Below, piece after piece: positions 9,112 through 19,000 of a stretch of DNA of 64,000 bases (positions are counted from its first letter, which is position 1; each line of letters opens with the position of its first letter). The notes below the pieces were generated by a model. The model did not search any database and had not been told where the DNA came from. It was given only the letters and a program-made list of their open reading frames with translations. Position numbers and translations under genes: made by a program. The DNA lies in the NCBI GenBank assembly GCA_023251535.1, contig JAHEYP010000003.1:124001-188000 (forward strand). Direction: 5' to 3'. Origin of the DNA: Bacteroidota bacterium (GTDB taxonomy: Bacteria; Bacteroidota; Bacteroidia; AKYH767-A; OLB10).

Positions 9112-10390
9112 TAAAAAAAGAGAATTTAAAAAGGTTTACTACAAGAAAATTAAAGAGCGTTCTGATAAAATGATGAATCGCGCTCTCTTGATTTATTTTG
9201 CTATTGGTATAGTTTTGGGTTTTAAGTACGATACTGTTGATATAGCTTTAATGATTGGTGGTTCCACTTTGTTTTGTTATTGGTTTACAAAGTTGTTTTT
9301 ATACGATACAGAAACATATCAGTATTTGACTGGCGTTGTATTAGGAATCTTTATGGCGCAATTTATATTTCAAATGCATGGTATGTTTGAAATGCATTTT
9401 GTAGCGTTTATTGGAAGCGTTTTGATGATTACCTATCAGAATTGGAAAATGCAAATTTCTTTATTTCTGTTTGTTTTTATTCATCATACATTCTTTGGGT
9501 ATTTGCAATTTTCTGGATTTCACGACGTTTATTTTACGCAGCAAGATTATATGGATCTTAATACATTTTTAATTCACATGATTTTCACTACAATAATATT
9601 TTCATTAAGTGCAGTAAGAGCATATAATTATCGTTTAATGAGTGACTCATTCATTAATCAGAGTTTTGAAATTGGTAGATTGCAGGCAAAAGAAATAGAA
9701 AATTCTGAGCTTAAAAAAGTAAATCAAGAACTTGATCGCTTCGTTTATAGTGTTTCACATGACTTACGTGCACCGTTAACCGGTATGCTTGGTGTAATTA
9801 TGTTGGCTGAGAAAGATTCGAATGATTCAAAAAATACCGACTATTTCAGGTTACTGAAATGTAGTGTTAAACGTTTAGATTGTTTTATTTCGGATATACT
9901 CGACTATAGTCGTAATTCTCGACTAGAAAGACGTCCTGAGGTAGTAGATTTTAAGTTGATTCTTGACGAAGTGAATGCAAACTTACACTCAATGTTAGGG
10001 AAAGTTGATGGTGTTAAGATTATGGTAAATATTAATGGCGATCACCAATTTAAATCCGATAAAACTCGATTAACAATGGTGCTTAGTAATTTAATCTCTA
10101 ATGCTGTTCGTTACCGTCGTTTAGGATGTGAGCCAAGTTTTGTTAAAGTCGATATTACGACAAATAAGAATGGCGCCGATATTTTTGTTGAGGATAATGG
10201 TATTGGAATTAAAGAGGAAGTTCAATCTAAAGTGTATGATATGTTTTATCGCGGAAGTGATGCTTCTGTAGGTTCAGGGTTAGGGCTTTATATTGTTAAA
10301 GAAGCACTCGATAAGCTTAATGCTTCAATAAAACTGACTTCAGTTGTAGGAAAAGGAACAAAATTCGCAATTCACTTGCCGACTTTGTAG
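9098..10390 (+). CDS. Membrane sensor histidine kinase
   Basis: The 430-residue protein has about five or six membrane helices (residues 28-185), a short coiled linker, a HisKA domain with H221 in VSHDLRAP, and a HATPase domain with an N box (SNLISNAVRYR), G1 box (DNGIGI) and G2 box (GSGLGLYIVKEA). The membrane part carries conserved histidines (H94, H100 in HGMFEMHF; H129-H130) like an N-terminal module I know from some methyl-accepting chemotaxis proteins. The start is GTG at 9098 or ATG at 9101. Either overlaps the thioredoxin-like gene, so the two are coupled. It probably phosphorylates the receiver encoded first in the operon. Confidence 0.88.
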   Translation: MMETDKKREFKKVYYKKIKERSDKMMNRALLIYFAIGIVLGFKYDTVDIALMIGGSTLFCYWFTKLFLYDTETYQYLTGVVLGIFMAQFIFQMHGMFEMHFVAFIGSVLMITYQNWKMQISLFLFVFIHHTFFGYLQFSGFHDVYFTQQDYMDLNTFLIHMIFTTIIFSLSAVRAYNYRLMSDSFINQSFEIGRLQAKEIENSELKKVNQELDRFVYSVSHDLRAPLTGMLGVIMLAEKDSNDSKNTDYFRLLKCSVKRLDCFISDILDYSRNSRLERRPEVVDFKLILDEVNANLHSMLGKVDGVKIMVNINGDHQFKSDKTRLTMVLSNLISNAVRYRRLGCEPSFVKVDITTNKNGADIFVEDNGIGIKEEVQSKVYDMFYRGSDASVGSGLGLYIVKEALDKLNASIKLTSVVGKGTKFAIHLPTL

Positions 10391-10419
10391 TTTGATTCGA
10401 TGTTTTCATTTCTACTAAC

Positions 10420-10427
10420 TATCTTTG
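10420..10427 (+). promoter_or_regulatory. -7 box for the START-like gene
   Basis: TATCTTTG matches TAnnTTTG exactly and ends 17 nt before the ATG at 10445. A TTTG at 10391-10394 lies 25 nt upstream, slightly beyond the usual 17-23 nt spacing for the -33 element. Confidence 0.5.
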
Positions 10428-10444
10428 CTTTATAGTTGCAGATT

Positions 10445-10828
10445 ATGAAAGACTTCAAAAAGTATTTTACAACCCCAGCAAGTCCTGAACTTGTATATAG
10501 CGCATTAACTAATCCCTTTACAATTGAATTGTGGAGTGGAGATCCTGCAGTTATGTCAACTGAACCAGGATCAGAGTTTTCGCTGTGGGAGGGAAGTATT
10601 GTTGGGAAAAATTTGGAGTTTGTCGAGAATAAATTGGTAAAGCAACAATGGTATTTCGACGATCAAGAGGAAGAATCAATTGTCACGATTAAAATTCATG
10701 ACAATGATGATCATTCTTCGATTGAATTGCGTCACATCAATATTCCTGACGAGCACTATGAAAATATAGTTGAAGGTTGGCTCGAAGTTTATATTGCTTC
10801 GATGCTAGAATTCTTAGCTGACCAGTAA
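10445..10828 (+). CDS. START-like (SRPBCC) domain protein
   Basis: The start is the ATG at 10445, with a -7 box just upstream; an in-frame TTG at 10436 is less likely. The 127-residue protein is one helix-grip domain. The N-terminal strand and helix (FTTPASPELVYSALTNPFTIELW) resemble the AHSA1/START_2-like families common in Bacteroidota, and the C-terminal helix (about 105-125) closes the pocket. Such proteins bind hydrophobic ligands or act as co-chaperones; the ligand is unknown. No export signal is present, so it is cytoplasmic. It is transcribed alone and its stop abuts the stop of the convergent methyltransferase gene. Confidence 0.75.
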   Translation: MKDFKKYFTTPASPELVYSALTNPFTIELWSGDPAVMSTEPGSEFSLWEGSIVGKNLEFVENKLVKQQWYFDDQEEESIVTIKIHDNDDHSSIELRHINIPDEHYENIVEGWLEVYIASMLEFLADQ

Positions 10829-12007
10829 TTAGTTAGTTTCCTGATTTATTTCACCTTCGTCGATTTGTTTCGGTTTCTTTTTAGATCCGTCATATATATC
10901 GAATCTCAAATACCTACATTCAATCGGTCCATTATAAAGTAGTAGCTTTCGTGTTGTTCGTAGTCCTATGAATTTGGCTACTTCTAAGTTTCCTGTGAAA
11001 ATCCAGCATGTCCAACCTTTGCATTGTTGTTTCATGGTATCACCCATGCGTTGATACATGTCCAATATGTCTTTAGGCTCTATCCTTAATCCATAAGGTG
11101 GATTACAAATCAATGTTCCTGTTTCAGTAGGTTTTTTGAATTTTTCAAATGACCCTTTCTTGAGCTTGATAGAGTCTTCTAACCCCGCATTCATTATATT
11201 CTCTTTGGCTTTATCAAGCACAACTCCGCTGATGTCAGATCCATATATCATCGTTTCTGATGCCGGCAGCTCATTTTTTATTGCATCTGAATAAATTTGC
11301 TTCCATAATTCCGCATCATAATCTTTCCATGTTTGAAATCCGAAGAATGATTTATACTTATTTGGTGCAATGTTACGCATGATCATCGCCGCTTCAATAA
11401 GTATCGTCCCGCTACCGCACATAAAATCAGCTAACGAATTTTTCTTATCCCAACCGCTTTTAATTACTAATGCTGCTGCTAATGCTTCATTGATCGGTGC
11501 TTGATTGGTATAATCGCGATATCCTCTTTTGTGCAGAGATTCTCCTGAGCTATCGAATGATAACGTACAAACATTCTGATATATGTGAAGATGTATTCTT
11601 AAATCCGGTTGATCAATATCAACATTTGGTCTGTCGTCGTATTTATCTCTAAATTGATCTACAATTGCATCTTTTGCTTTTAAAGAGACATATTGTGAGT
11701 GAGTAAGGTTCGAGAGATTTAATGTGGTATTTATCGCAAACGTTTGGTCAAGTGTGAAAAGTGATGTCCAATCGATATTTTGAATTTCATTGTAAAGCAT
11801 TTCTTCGTCCGATGCTTCAAATGTGGCATAGGGTTTTAAAATACGAAGCGCTGTTCTACAATGTAAATTGGCTTTGTACATCAATGCTAAATCGCCTTCA
11901 AATTCAACGGCACGGGTTAAGGGACGAACATTTTCGGCGCCTAATGCTTCCAGCTCTTCGCAAAGAATATCTTCGCAGCCAGCAAATGTTTTTGCAATAA
12001 GAATCAA
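10829..12007 (-). CDS. THUMP-domain class I rRNA methyltransferase (RlmL-like)
   Basis: The 392-residue protein has an N-terminal ferredoxin-like plus THUMP region (about 1-155) and a Rossmann methyltransferase domain. Motif I is DFMCGSGT (194-201) and motif IV is NPPYGL (302-307), the pattern of amino-methylating enzymes. The length and order match the COG0116 family whose E. coli member is the N-terminal half of RlmL (23S rRNA m2G2445). The fused RlmK half is absent, as usual outside gammaproteobacteria. The tail (about 370-392) is charged and probably disordered. Its own -7 box lies at 12040-12047. RlmL-type rRNA substrate is inferred from the family. Confidence 0.85.
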   Translation of the reverse strand: MILIAKTFAGCEDILCEELEALGAENVRPLTRAVEFEGDLALMYKANLHCRTALRILKPYATFEASDEEMLYNEIQNIDWTSLFTLDQTFAINTTLNLSNLTHSQYVSLKAKDAIVDQFRDKYDDRPNVDIDQPDLRIHLHIYQNVCTLSFDSSGESLHKRGYRDYTNQAPINEALAAALVIKSGWDKKNSLADFMCGSGTILIEAAMIMRNIAPNKYKSFFGFQTWKDYDAELWKQIYSDAIKNELPASETMIYGSDISGVVLDKAKENIMNAGLEDSIKLKKGSFEKFKKPTETGTLICNPPYGLRIEPKDILDMYQRMGDTMKQQCKGWTCWIFTGNLEVAKFIGLRTTRKLLLYNGPIECRYLRFDIYDGSKKKPKQIDEGEINQETN

Positions 12008-12039
12008 ATTACTTGTAGATAAACGGTTAATGAAGGGTG

Positions 12040-12047
12040 CAAAGATA
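12040..12047 (-). promoter_or_regulatory. -7 box of methyltransferase gene inside an inverted repeat
   Basis: The minus strand reads TATCTTTG, an exact TAnnTTTG match. It lies between the arms of a 9-bp perfect inverted repeat, ATAAACGGT (12019-12027) and ACCGTTTAT (12047-12055), sharing one base with the second. The repeat could be a terminator-like hairpin of the upstream giant gene or an operator. Confidence 0.45.
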
Positions 12048-12091
12048 CCGTTTATTCGTGATATTTGATTAAATGGCTGATAAACAACTAT

Positions 12092-15000
12092 CTATCTAAG
12101 CAATGTAAACGTGTTTTTTTCAACTGATCTTAATTGATTTGGGAACTCATATTCAATTATGTAAAGGTAAATTCCTTCTGCTTGCACGGTTCCTTCAATA
12201 GTGCCGTCCCATGTTTTATTAAAGTCATCACTACTAAAAACTATTTTCCCTAAACGATTTAAAATTCTCATTCTAAAATACTCAGGCTCGCAATATGATT
12301 CTGTTTTGAATGAATCGTTTATGCCATCTTTGTTAGGTGAAAATGCACTTGGAATAAATAATTTGCATTTTTTAAAGCAATTTTCGAAGTTGATTGTTTT
12401 TGTAATAGTGTCGATTCCGCAACTCAATGTTACTGCAACTGTGACAGTGAGTTCTGTAGGTTTTTGAAGCAATATACTCGGATTGTTTTCATAACTGTCG
12501 CTAATACCTTGTTGTGAAAATTGCCAATGCGAATATAGTATCGTTGAGTCAGCCAATATTTCAAATTGAATCGGATCATCAATGCAGGTGCTGTTGTATT
12601 TGAAATCTGCACTGCAAATGCAATCAACAATTGAATAGTTTATATTCATTGTATCCTTACATCCATTTATGTCTGTTACAACAATTTGATATTGCCCCGA
12701 ATCATTTACTGATGTATAATTGCTAATTATATTTCCGTTGAAGAAGTATTGTGCAGTTACTCCGCTGATGCTGTAGAGCGAACTTAGATCTAAACTTTGC
12801 CATGAGCATAGAGCGAAATTCATGTCAGGCCCTAAATCTGGACCAACATAATACGCTAAAGAAATTTGAGCAGTATCGCTACAGCCATTTTGGTCGTTAG
12901 CAATTACTTGATAAACGCCTGCTTGGTTTACTGCTATTGGGTTTGTAATTTGACTTCCATTGTATTCCCAACTACTGTTCAATCCATTCAAATTATAAAT
13001 TGTAGTTAGGTTGGTTGTTGTGCCATTGCAATTTGTTAATGTAGTGGAAGGTCCTATTTCCGGTTTGGGAAGTATAGTCACAATGGCACTTGACGTAGCA
13101 TTACATCCATTCGAATTAGTTAATTGTAAATTGTAAGTGCCTGAATCTTGAATGGCTGTTACATCTTGAATTACTTGTCCATTATGACTCCATGTTACCG
13201 TTTCATTTGTAATGTTGAAGAAGCTATTTAGATTTAGACTTTGTCCTTGGCACACAAAAAGTGTTTGACCTGGACCGGGATTTGGAATTGAGTTTAGTGC
13301 TAGGCTCACATTAACGGTGTCACTACAACCATCTGTATTTGTTGCGACCAAATTATATGTTCCTGGACTATTTACATTACTTGGATTAGCAACAACCGTA
13401 CTATTGTAAGTCCAGTTACTTGATAAATTTGCTGTGTTGATTAAAGCATTTAAATCGATACTACTATCTGAACAAATGGTTTCTGTTAAATCACTTCCTA
13501 ACTGTGGCGGCGATAATTGATTTAAAATAACTGACGCAGTATCCTTGCATCCATTGTTATCCATAACATAGAGGCTGTAATTACCGCTAGTGTTTACGCT
13601 CGTTGGATTAGCAATGGCATTACCGTTGTATTCCCAGGAAACATTGTATGAAGCCGTATTGAAGTAGGAGGTGAGATCTTCTGTTAAATTGGAACAAACA
13701 TTAATGTTTAAGTCATTGCCGAGATTTGGCTTTGGAAATAAACTCAAAATGACATTTGCAGTATCTATGCAACCAAAACTGTTTGTTGCGGTAATGGTAT
13801 AAAGTCCTGAATCAGAAACAGCACTTACAGAATTTTGTAGTATATTGTTATAATACCAATTAATTGAATTTGTTCCAGCAGTAAAAAGATTATTTAAATT
13901 AGTTGTAGTTTGTTCACAAATGGTGATGGATTTATCATTTCCTAAAGATGGGGTTGGATTGATGTTCACAATAACTTTTGCAAAATCAGTACATCCATAG
14001 GTGTTTGTGACCATAATGGTATATGTGCCATTAGTTGATATTGCGGTTGAGTTGTTGATTACTGTTGTTCCTAATTTCCATATATATGTGTAATTCGAAA
14101 GATTGAAAAGCGAATCAAGATTAACTGTTCCAATGAAACAACCAGAGATTGTTTGATCATTTCCAAGATTAGGTGATGGTTTGTGATTTATTTTAACACT
14201 TGCAGAATCTAAACAGCCATTAGTGTCAGTTGCAATTATAGTATAAAGTCCGGTATCTGTTACAGATGTTATATTAGTGATTATACTACTGTTGAAATAC
14301 CAATTATGTGTGTTAAATGGAGGATTGAAATAGGCAGTTAGGTCAATAGGTTGGTTGTTGCAAACTAATAAATTGACGTTGTTGCCGAGAGAGTTATTTT
14401 GATTTACTGTTACTGTTATTGTGGCTGTATCTTTACATCCACTTGAGTAGGTAGCAATTGCAGTATATATACCGCCTGCAGTAATATTTGTTGGTGACAA
14501 TATTATTGTATTACCCTTACGCCACACAATATTTGCACCTTGTAAATTAATTAATGTTGTAAGGTTTAATGTTGTTCCCGAACAGATTGAAACTGATTGG
14601 TCAGGCCCTAAATTATTTGTTGTATTTGTGCTTAAATTTATGTTTGCTGTATCAATACACCCGAATGAATTAATTGCGATTATGGTGTATATTCCTGGGT
14701 TGTAAACATTACTTGGGTTAGATATTAATATTCCATTGTTGTACCAATTAGTTGTTAATCCGATTGTGTTATACAATGTATTTAAGTTTACTGATTGACC
14801 TGGACAATTTGTAAGGTTTTGATCAATACCAATATTTAATCCCGTAGTAGTATTTACAGTAAATGTCTGCGTAGAGGAACATCCATATGTATTTGTTGCG
14901 GTTAATTGATAAATCCCTGATTGTGTTACAGTGGAAGCTGCTACTGCGGAAATTGGTATGCCGTTTTGGGTCCAATTTTTTGTTATTGAATTGTTATTAA

Positions 15001-15805
15001 TTATCGAGTCTAAATTTAAGTAGTTCCCGTTGCAGATATTTATTGTTTGGTCCGATCCTAATGTTGGCGAAGGGTAATTACCTAATACAAGTGTGCCGTA
15101 ATAATCACATCCTCCATAATCCTCAAGGTAAACTGAATAGAAGCCTGGTTGACTTAAGATTAATTGATTTGAATTATTAATTGATACAGAAAAGTAGCCT
15201 TGGTAATAAGTTGCCGCATTAAATGTTTGACCAGGGCATATTGTTACATAGTCCGTAAGCATTGTATATGAACAATTAAAAATTGCAAATCCGCCAGCTC
15301 CAGATCCATTGAAATATCCATTTGTCAATACCCCTCCGCCAGGATAAAGAGTAGGATTGCATAGAGTATCGATAATTCTTATTGTCCATGTGCCTTTGGC
15401 TGAGATTCCGTTAAATACAGAAAATCCTCCTGACCCTTCCGGAAGCCAATTTCCAGTAAATGGAGCTGTCCCTGTTGTAATATTTGGTGCTGCAGATGGG
15501 ACAAATATACATCCAGTATAATTTTGCCCTCCTGCACCATGGAATGCTGAAAGAGTTAGGGAAATACCATTTGGAGATATAAGCAATACCTTTAATGTGC
15601 CCGGGTGATTAGATGTGATATTTAACTTGATATAATTAATTTGCGTTCCATTGTTCCCTATTACAGATGGAAACGGATTGTACCATGTAAAATCACTCGT
15701 GTCGCACATTGGAATCGTTCCACTGGTAAACCCTTGCGCATTAATACATGTAGATTTGAAAAATAATGACGCTATTATCAATAAAATAAAACGCAATTTT
15801 TTCAT
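12092..15805 (-). CDS. Giant surface protein: P-domain-like region, 11 Ig-like repeats, gliding-associated T9SS type B C-terminus
   Basis: The 1237-residue protein has a signal peptide (1-24). Residues about 25-190 resemble a proprotein-convertase P-domain beta sandwich (NHPGTLKVLLISPNG, GTWTIRIIDT). Eleven repeats of about 75 residues follow, each opening with LG-x-D/N, a cysteine, then a Leu-Asn stretch, a Trp/Tyr and closing near YGC/NGC. They are Ig-like, and the paired cysteines suggest a disulfide per repeat. A PKD-like segment and a C-terminal domain with the PSAFSPNKDGINDSF signature finish the protein; that is the gliding-motility-associated (type B) sorting domain. It should be a T9SS-exported surface adhesin-like fibre. 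Function is not established; transcribed on its own. Confidence 0.85.
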   Translation of the reverse strand: MKKLRFILLIIASLFFKSTCINAQGFTSGTIPMCDTSDFTWYNPFPSVIGNNGTQINYIKLNITSNHPGTLKVLLISPNGISLTLSAFHGAGGQNYTGCIFVPSAAPNITTGTAPFTGNWLPEGSGGFSVFNGISAKGTWTIRIIDTLCNPTLYPGGGVLTNGYFNGSGAGGFAIFNCSYTMLTDYVTICPGQTFNAATYYQGYFSVSINNSNQLILSQPGFYSVYLEDYGGCDYYGTLVLGNYPSPTLGSDQTINICNGNYLNLDSIINNNSITKNWTQNGIPISAVAASTVTQSGIYQLTATNTYGCSSTQTFTVNTTTGLNIGIDQNLTNCPGQSVNLNTLYNTIGLTTNWYNNGILISNPSNVYNPGIYTIIAINSFGCIDTANINLSTNTTNNLGPDQSVSICSGTTLNLTTLINLQGANIVWRKGNTIILSPTNITAGGIYTAIATYSSGCKDTATITVTVNQNNSLGNNVNLLVCNNQPIDLTAYFNPPFNTHNWYFNSSIITNITSVTDTGLYTIIATDTNGCLDSASVKINHKPSPNLGNDQTISGCFIGTVNLDSLFNLSNYTYIWKLGTTVINNSTAISTNGTYTIMVTNTYGCTDFAKVIVNINPTPSLGNDKSITICEQTTTNLNNLFTAGTNSINWYYNNILQNSVSAVSDSGLYTITATNSFGCIDTANVILSLFPKPNLGNDLNINVCSNLTEDLTSYFNTASYNVSWEYNGNAIANPTSVNTSGNYSLYVMDNNGCKDTASVILNQLSPPQLGSDLTETICSDSSIDLNALINTANLSSNWTYNSTVVANPSNVNSPGTYNLVATNTDGCSDTVNVSLALNSIPNPGPGQTLFVCQGQSLNLNSFFNITNETVTWSHNGQVIQDVTAIQDSGTYNLQLTNSNGCNATSSAIVTILPKPEIGPSTTLTNCNGTTTNLTTIYNLNGLNSSWEYNGSQITNPIAVNQAGVYQVIANDQNGCSDTAQISLAYYVGPDLGPDMNFALCSWQSLDLSSLYSISGVTAQYFFNGNIISNYTSVNDSGQYQIVVTDINGCKDTMNINYSIVDCICSADFKYNSTCIDDPIQFEILADSTILYSHWQFSQQGISDSYENNPSILLQKPTELTVTVAVTLSCGIDTITKTINFENCFKKCKLFIPSAFSPNKDGINDSFKTESYCEPEYFRMRILNRLGKIVFSSDDFNKTWDGTIEGTVQAEGIYLYIIEYEFPNQLRSVEKNTFTLLR

Positions 15806-15973
15806 GGCGCAAGTATTAGGTGTTAAATATTAAAAAGTAGGTATTGTAAAAATAAATATATTTTTGAATTTACAAATGTTTTTAGGCATTAAATTTTGGG
15901 TATTTACCTTCTGATCTGTTGGATTGGCCAAATATGTGTGATTTTGTTGCTTGTTTTTGGGCTTAGATTTGAA

Positions 15974-16014
15974 GCAAATTGGATATCGTATTAATGATAT
16001 CCAATTTGGCTTTT
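15974..16014 (+). terminator. Orphan terminator-like hairpin between divergent genes
   Basis: AAATTGGATATC (15976-15987) and GATATCCAATTT (15996-16007) pair perfectly over an 8-nt loop, extended by one C-G pair, and TTTT follows at 16011. It looks like a plus-strand terminator, yet no plus-strand gene lies upstream; the gene before it is read the other way. It could end a short RNA or act as a leader hairpin of the next gene. Confidence 0.5.
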
Positions 16015-16098
16015 AAGAGTGCATTTAGCCTTTATACCAACGAAAAGGGTATTCATTTTCCCCGTTTCTATTTACTTGTTTTTTGTACCTTTACACTT

Positions 16099-19000
16099 AT
16101 GAAAAGGATCTCTTTGTTTTTGTTTCTTGTATTTCTTGCTTTGGGCAATGCAATGGCTCAAAATTGGAATACTGCTACCCCTTATGCTGGTCGTATTAAT
16201 GACTTGTTTTTTGTGGATGCTAAAACTGGTTACGCTTGCGGACAAGGTGCCGGAATCGGAAATTGTACGGGTACAGGTTGTATTTTAAAGACTATCGATG
16301 GAGGTGCCAATTGGGTTCGAATGAAATCGTCAACTACAGGCGAACTTACACGTATTCAATTTGTTACGCCACTTAATGGATGGGCTATTGGCGCATCAAG
16401 CACTGTTTTGCATACTTCCGATGGTGGTATGAGTTGGATAACCCAATCTTCTGGCCTTGGCGCTGGATTAAATGATATGTACTTTGTTGATGCTAACGTC
16501 GGATTTATTTGTGGTTTAAATGGTCTTTTGCGTAAAACTACTAATGGTGGTGCAACTTTTACTACCATCGCTTCAGGAGTTACGTCTACGATATATGCAC
16601 TTAGTTTTGTGAATTCTTCTGTGGGATATTTTGTTGGTGATAATGGTGTAGTAAAGAAAACTACGAATGGAGGTACTTCTTTTTCTTCCATTTATTCTGG
16701 TACTGATGCGTTTCGCGATGTTCGTTTTTTGTCGGTGGATACCGGTTTCGTTCTTTCTCCTTATGTTATTAAGAGAACTACTAATGGAGGAGGGGCATGG
16801 ACAACCTTTAATGCGCCATCTGGTTTTGTTATGACTAGATTGTTTTTTGCAAATAAAAATATCGGATTCGTTGTCTGTGATCAAGGTAAAATATTGAAGA
16901 CTGTTGATGGTGGTCTTACTTGGAATGTTCTTCCTACACCAGTTAACGATTTTATTTATAGCATCGCATTCCCTGAAGAAAATATCGGGTATTTCGGGAT
17001 TAGCTATGGAAGAATTTATAAAACATTTAACGGAGGTGTTTCATGGGAGAATAACTTGTCAGGTTTTGTTGATGAATTATCAAGTGTTCGATTTAGAGAT
17101 CAAAATGTTGGTGTAGCTGTAGGTAAATATGGTGATGTATTTAAAACTAATAACGGAGGATTAAATTGGACTTTGAGAAATGATGTTCCTTATGTTAATC
17201 TTAATTCCGTTCGTTGGTTGAATGGCAAATCGGTAATTGCTGCTGGATATCCTAATGTTTTAATTAAGAGTGATGACGAGGGAATGACTTGGTACGATTG
17301 GAATATTCCTGTTCGTGATAGTATTTATGATATTCAAGTGCGTGATTCTAATGCTGTTTTTATTACTTATGGAACAGGGAATTGTATGAAGTCGCTCGAT
17401 GGAGGCATAACTTGGGATACTTCAATGCATACAGGAAGTCCTTATGCTCTCTCGGGAATTTACTTTTTGAATAATGATACTGGCTTTGTATGCGGACAAA
17501 ATTTAGTTTATAAAACTATTAACGGTGGACATAATTGGATGTTGAAGAATGATAGTATCAATATAAATTCTTCTTTCAATGATATTCAATTCACAAGTAA
17601 TGATACTGGCTATGTGGCCGGCGATTTTGGTCCTCTTTATAGAACTGTAAATGGTGGCGCATGGTGGATCGATCTATATCCTTCGCCAACTACAAATAGC
17701 GACGTTCAAGAAATGCAGTTCTTTACGAATGATAGCGGAATGTTTGCTGCTTCTACGAGTCAAAAAGTTACTAATAACGCAGGTGTTAATTTGTCAACAA
17801 TGGCAACCGCTTGTTTAGCAAATAATTGGGAGATGCATAGTATCTCCGTTACTGATAACGGATATGGTTATTGCGTTGGGGGTCAAACCGGAATTTTGCA
17901 TACACTTCAACCTGATAGCTTACTAAGGACTTATGTGCAGGATTCGGTGTTTTGTTCAGGCGCTAATATTTTCGTAGGATATAATGCTTCGGGATTTCTT
18001 TTAAGCACTCAGATGTATTCTATCGAGTTAAGCGATGCATTCGGTTCATTTGCGTCACCTCAAGTTATAGGAACGTTTCAAAAGTATACACCGATGGCTA
18101 ATCCTTCAGGAATTATTACTTGTCAGTTGCCTTCAGGGTTGAATGGCTCAGGATTCAGAGTTCGTATTGTTAGTACAACTCCTGCTTTAATTGGACCTGA
18201 TAATGGATTTGATTTGACTATAAAGTCTTCTATTGCTCCAACAGTTAAGTTGGTTAATAATAGCGCAAATGGTTGCGAAAATGATCTTCTACAATTTGTT
18301 GCCCAAACAGCAGGGGCAGGGTATAGTCCAGTTTATAGTTGGTACTTAGATAATCAGTTATTGAATGTAAATTCTTCGGTTTTGAATATCGATAGTTTAT
18401 CGGGAAATCATAATCTATCGGTTTCGTTTGTTAGTAGTTTAAGTTGTGCCAATTCAATACCTGTTGACTCAATTTCTTTTTCAGTTAATCCTATACCTTT
18501 TGTAAATGCAGGAAGTGATAAATCTATTTGTTTTGGTGATTCGATTCAAATTGGTGATGCGCTAAATGGAAGTTTAACCCACTGGTACCCTTCAAATAAT
18601 ATTTCTAATGATACAATCTCAACGCCGATAGTTTTTCCTTATGCATCTCAGATGTATATTGTTGAAAGCGCAAATGTTTCAGGTTGTGTTAACCGTGATT
18701 CTGTTTTTGTCACAGTCAATCCTAATCCTTTAATTTTGGTTGGTAGTGATGTTTCCATTTGTGAAGGTGATTCAGCTTTGCTTACCGCTGGTTCCTTTGG
18801 TCCAAATATGTTGTTAACATGGAGTCCAGCTGGCTCTTTAAGTGCTGATACTGGTAATAGTGTTTATGCCTTCCCTACATCGAATACAATGTACACAGTC
18901 ACCGCAACCGATACAAACAATTGTTCTTCATCCGATTTTTTGAATGCATTAGTTTGGCCTGCACCAATTATTCCAATAATAAACATCGTGAACGGAAATA

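Noticed and set aside
15979-16098. Longer N-terminus for the YCF48 protein
   Set aside because: The extension runs through the terminator-like hairpin and would bury the signal peptide inside the protein.
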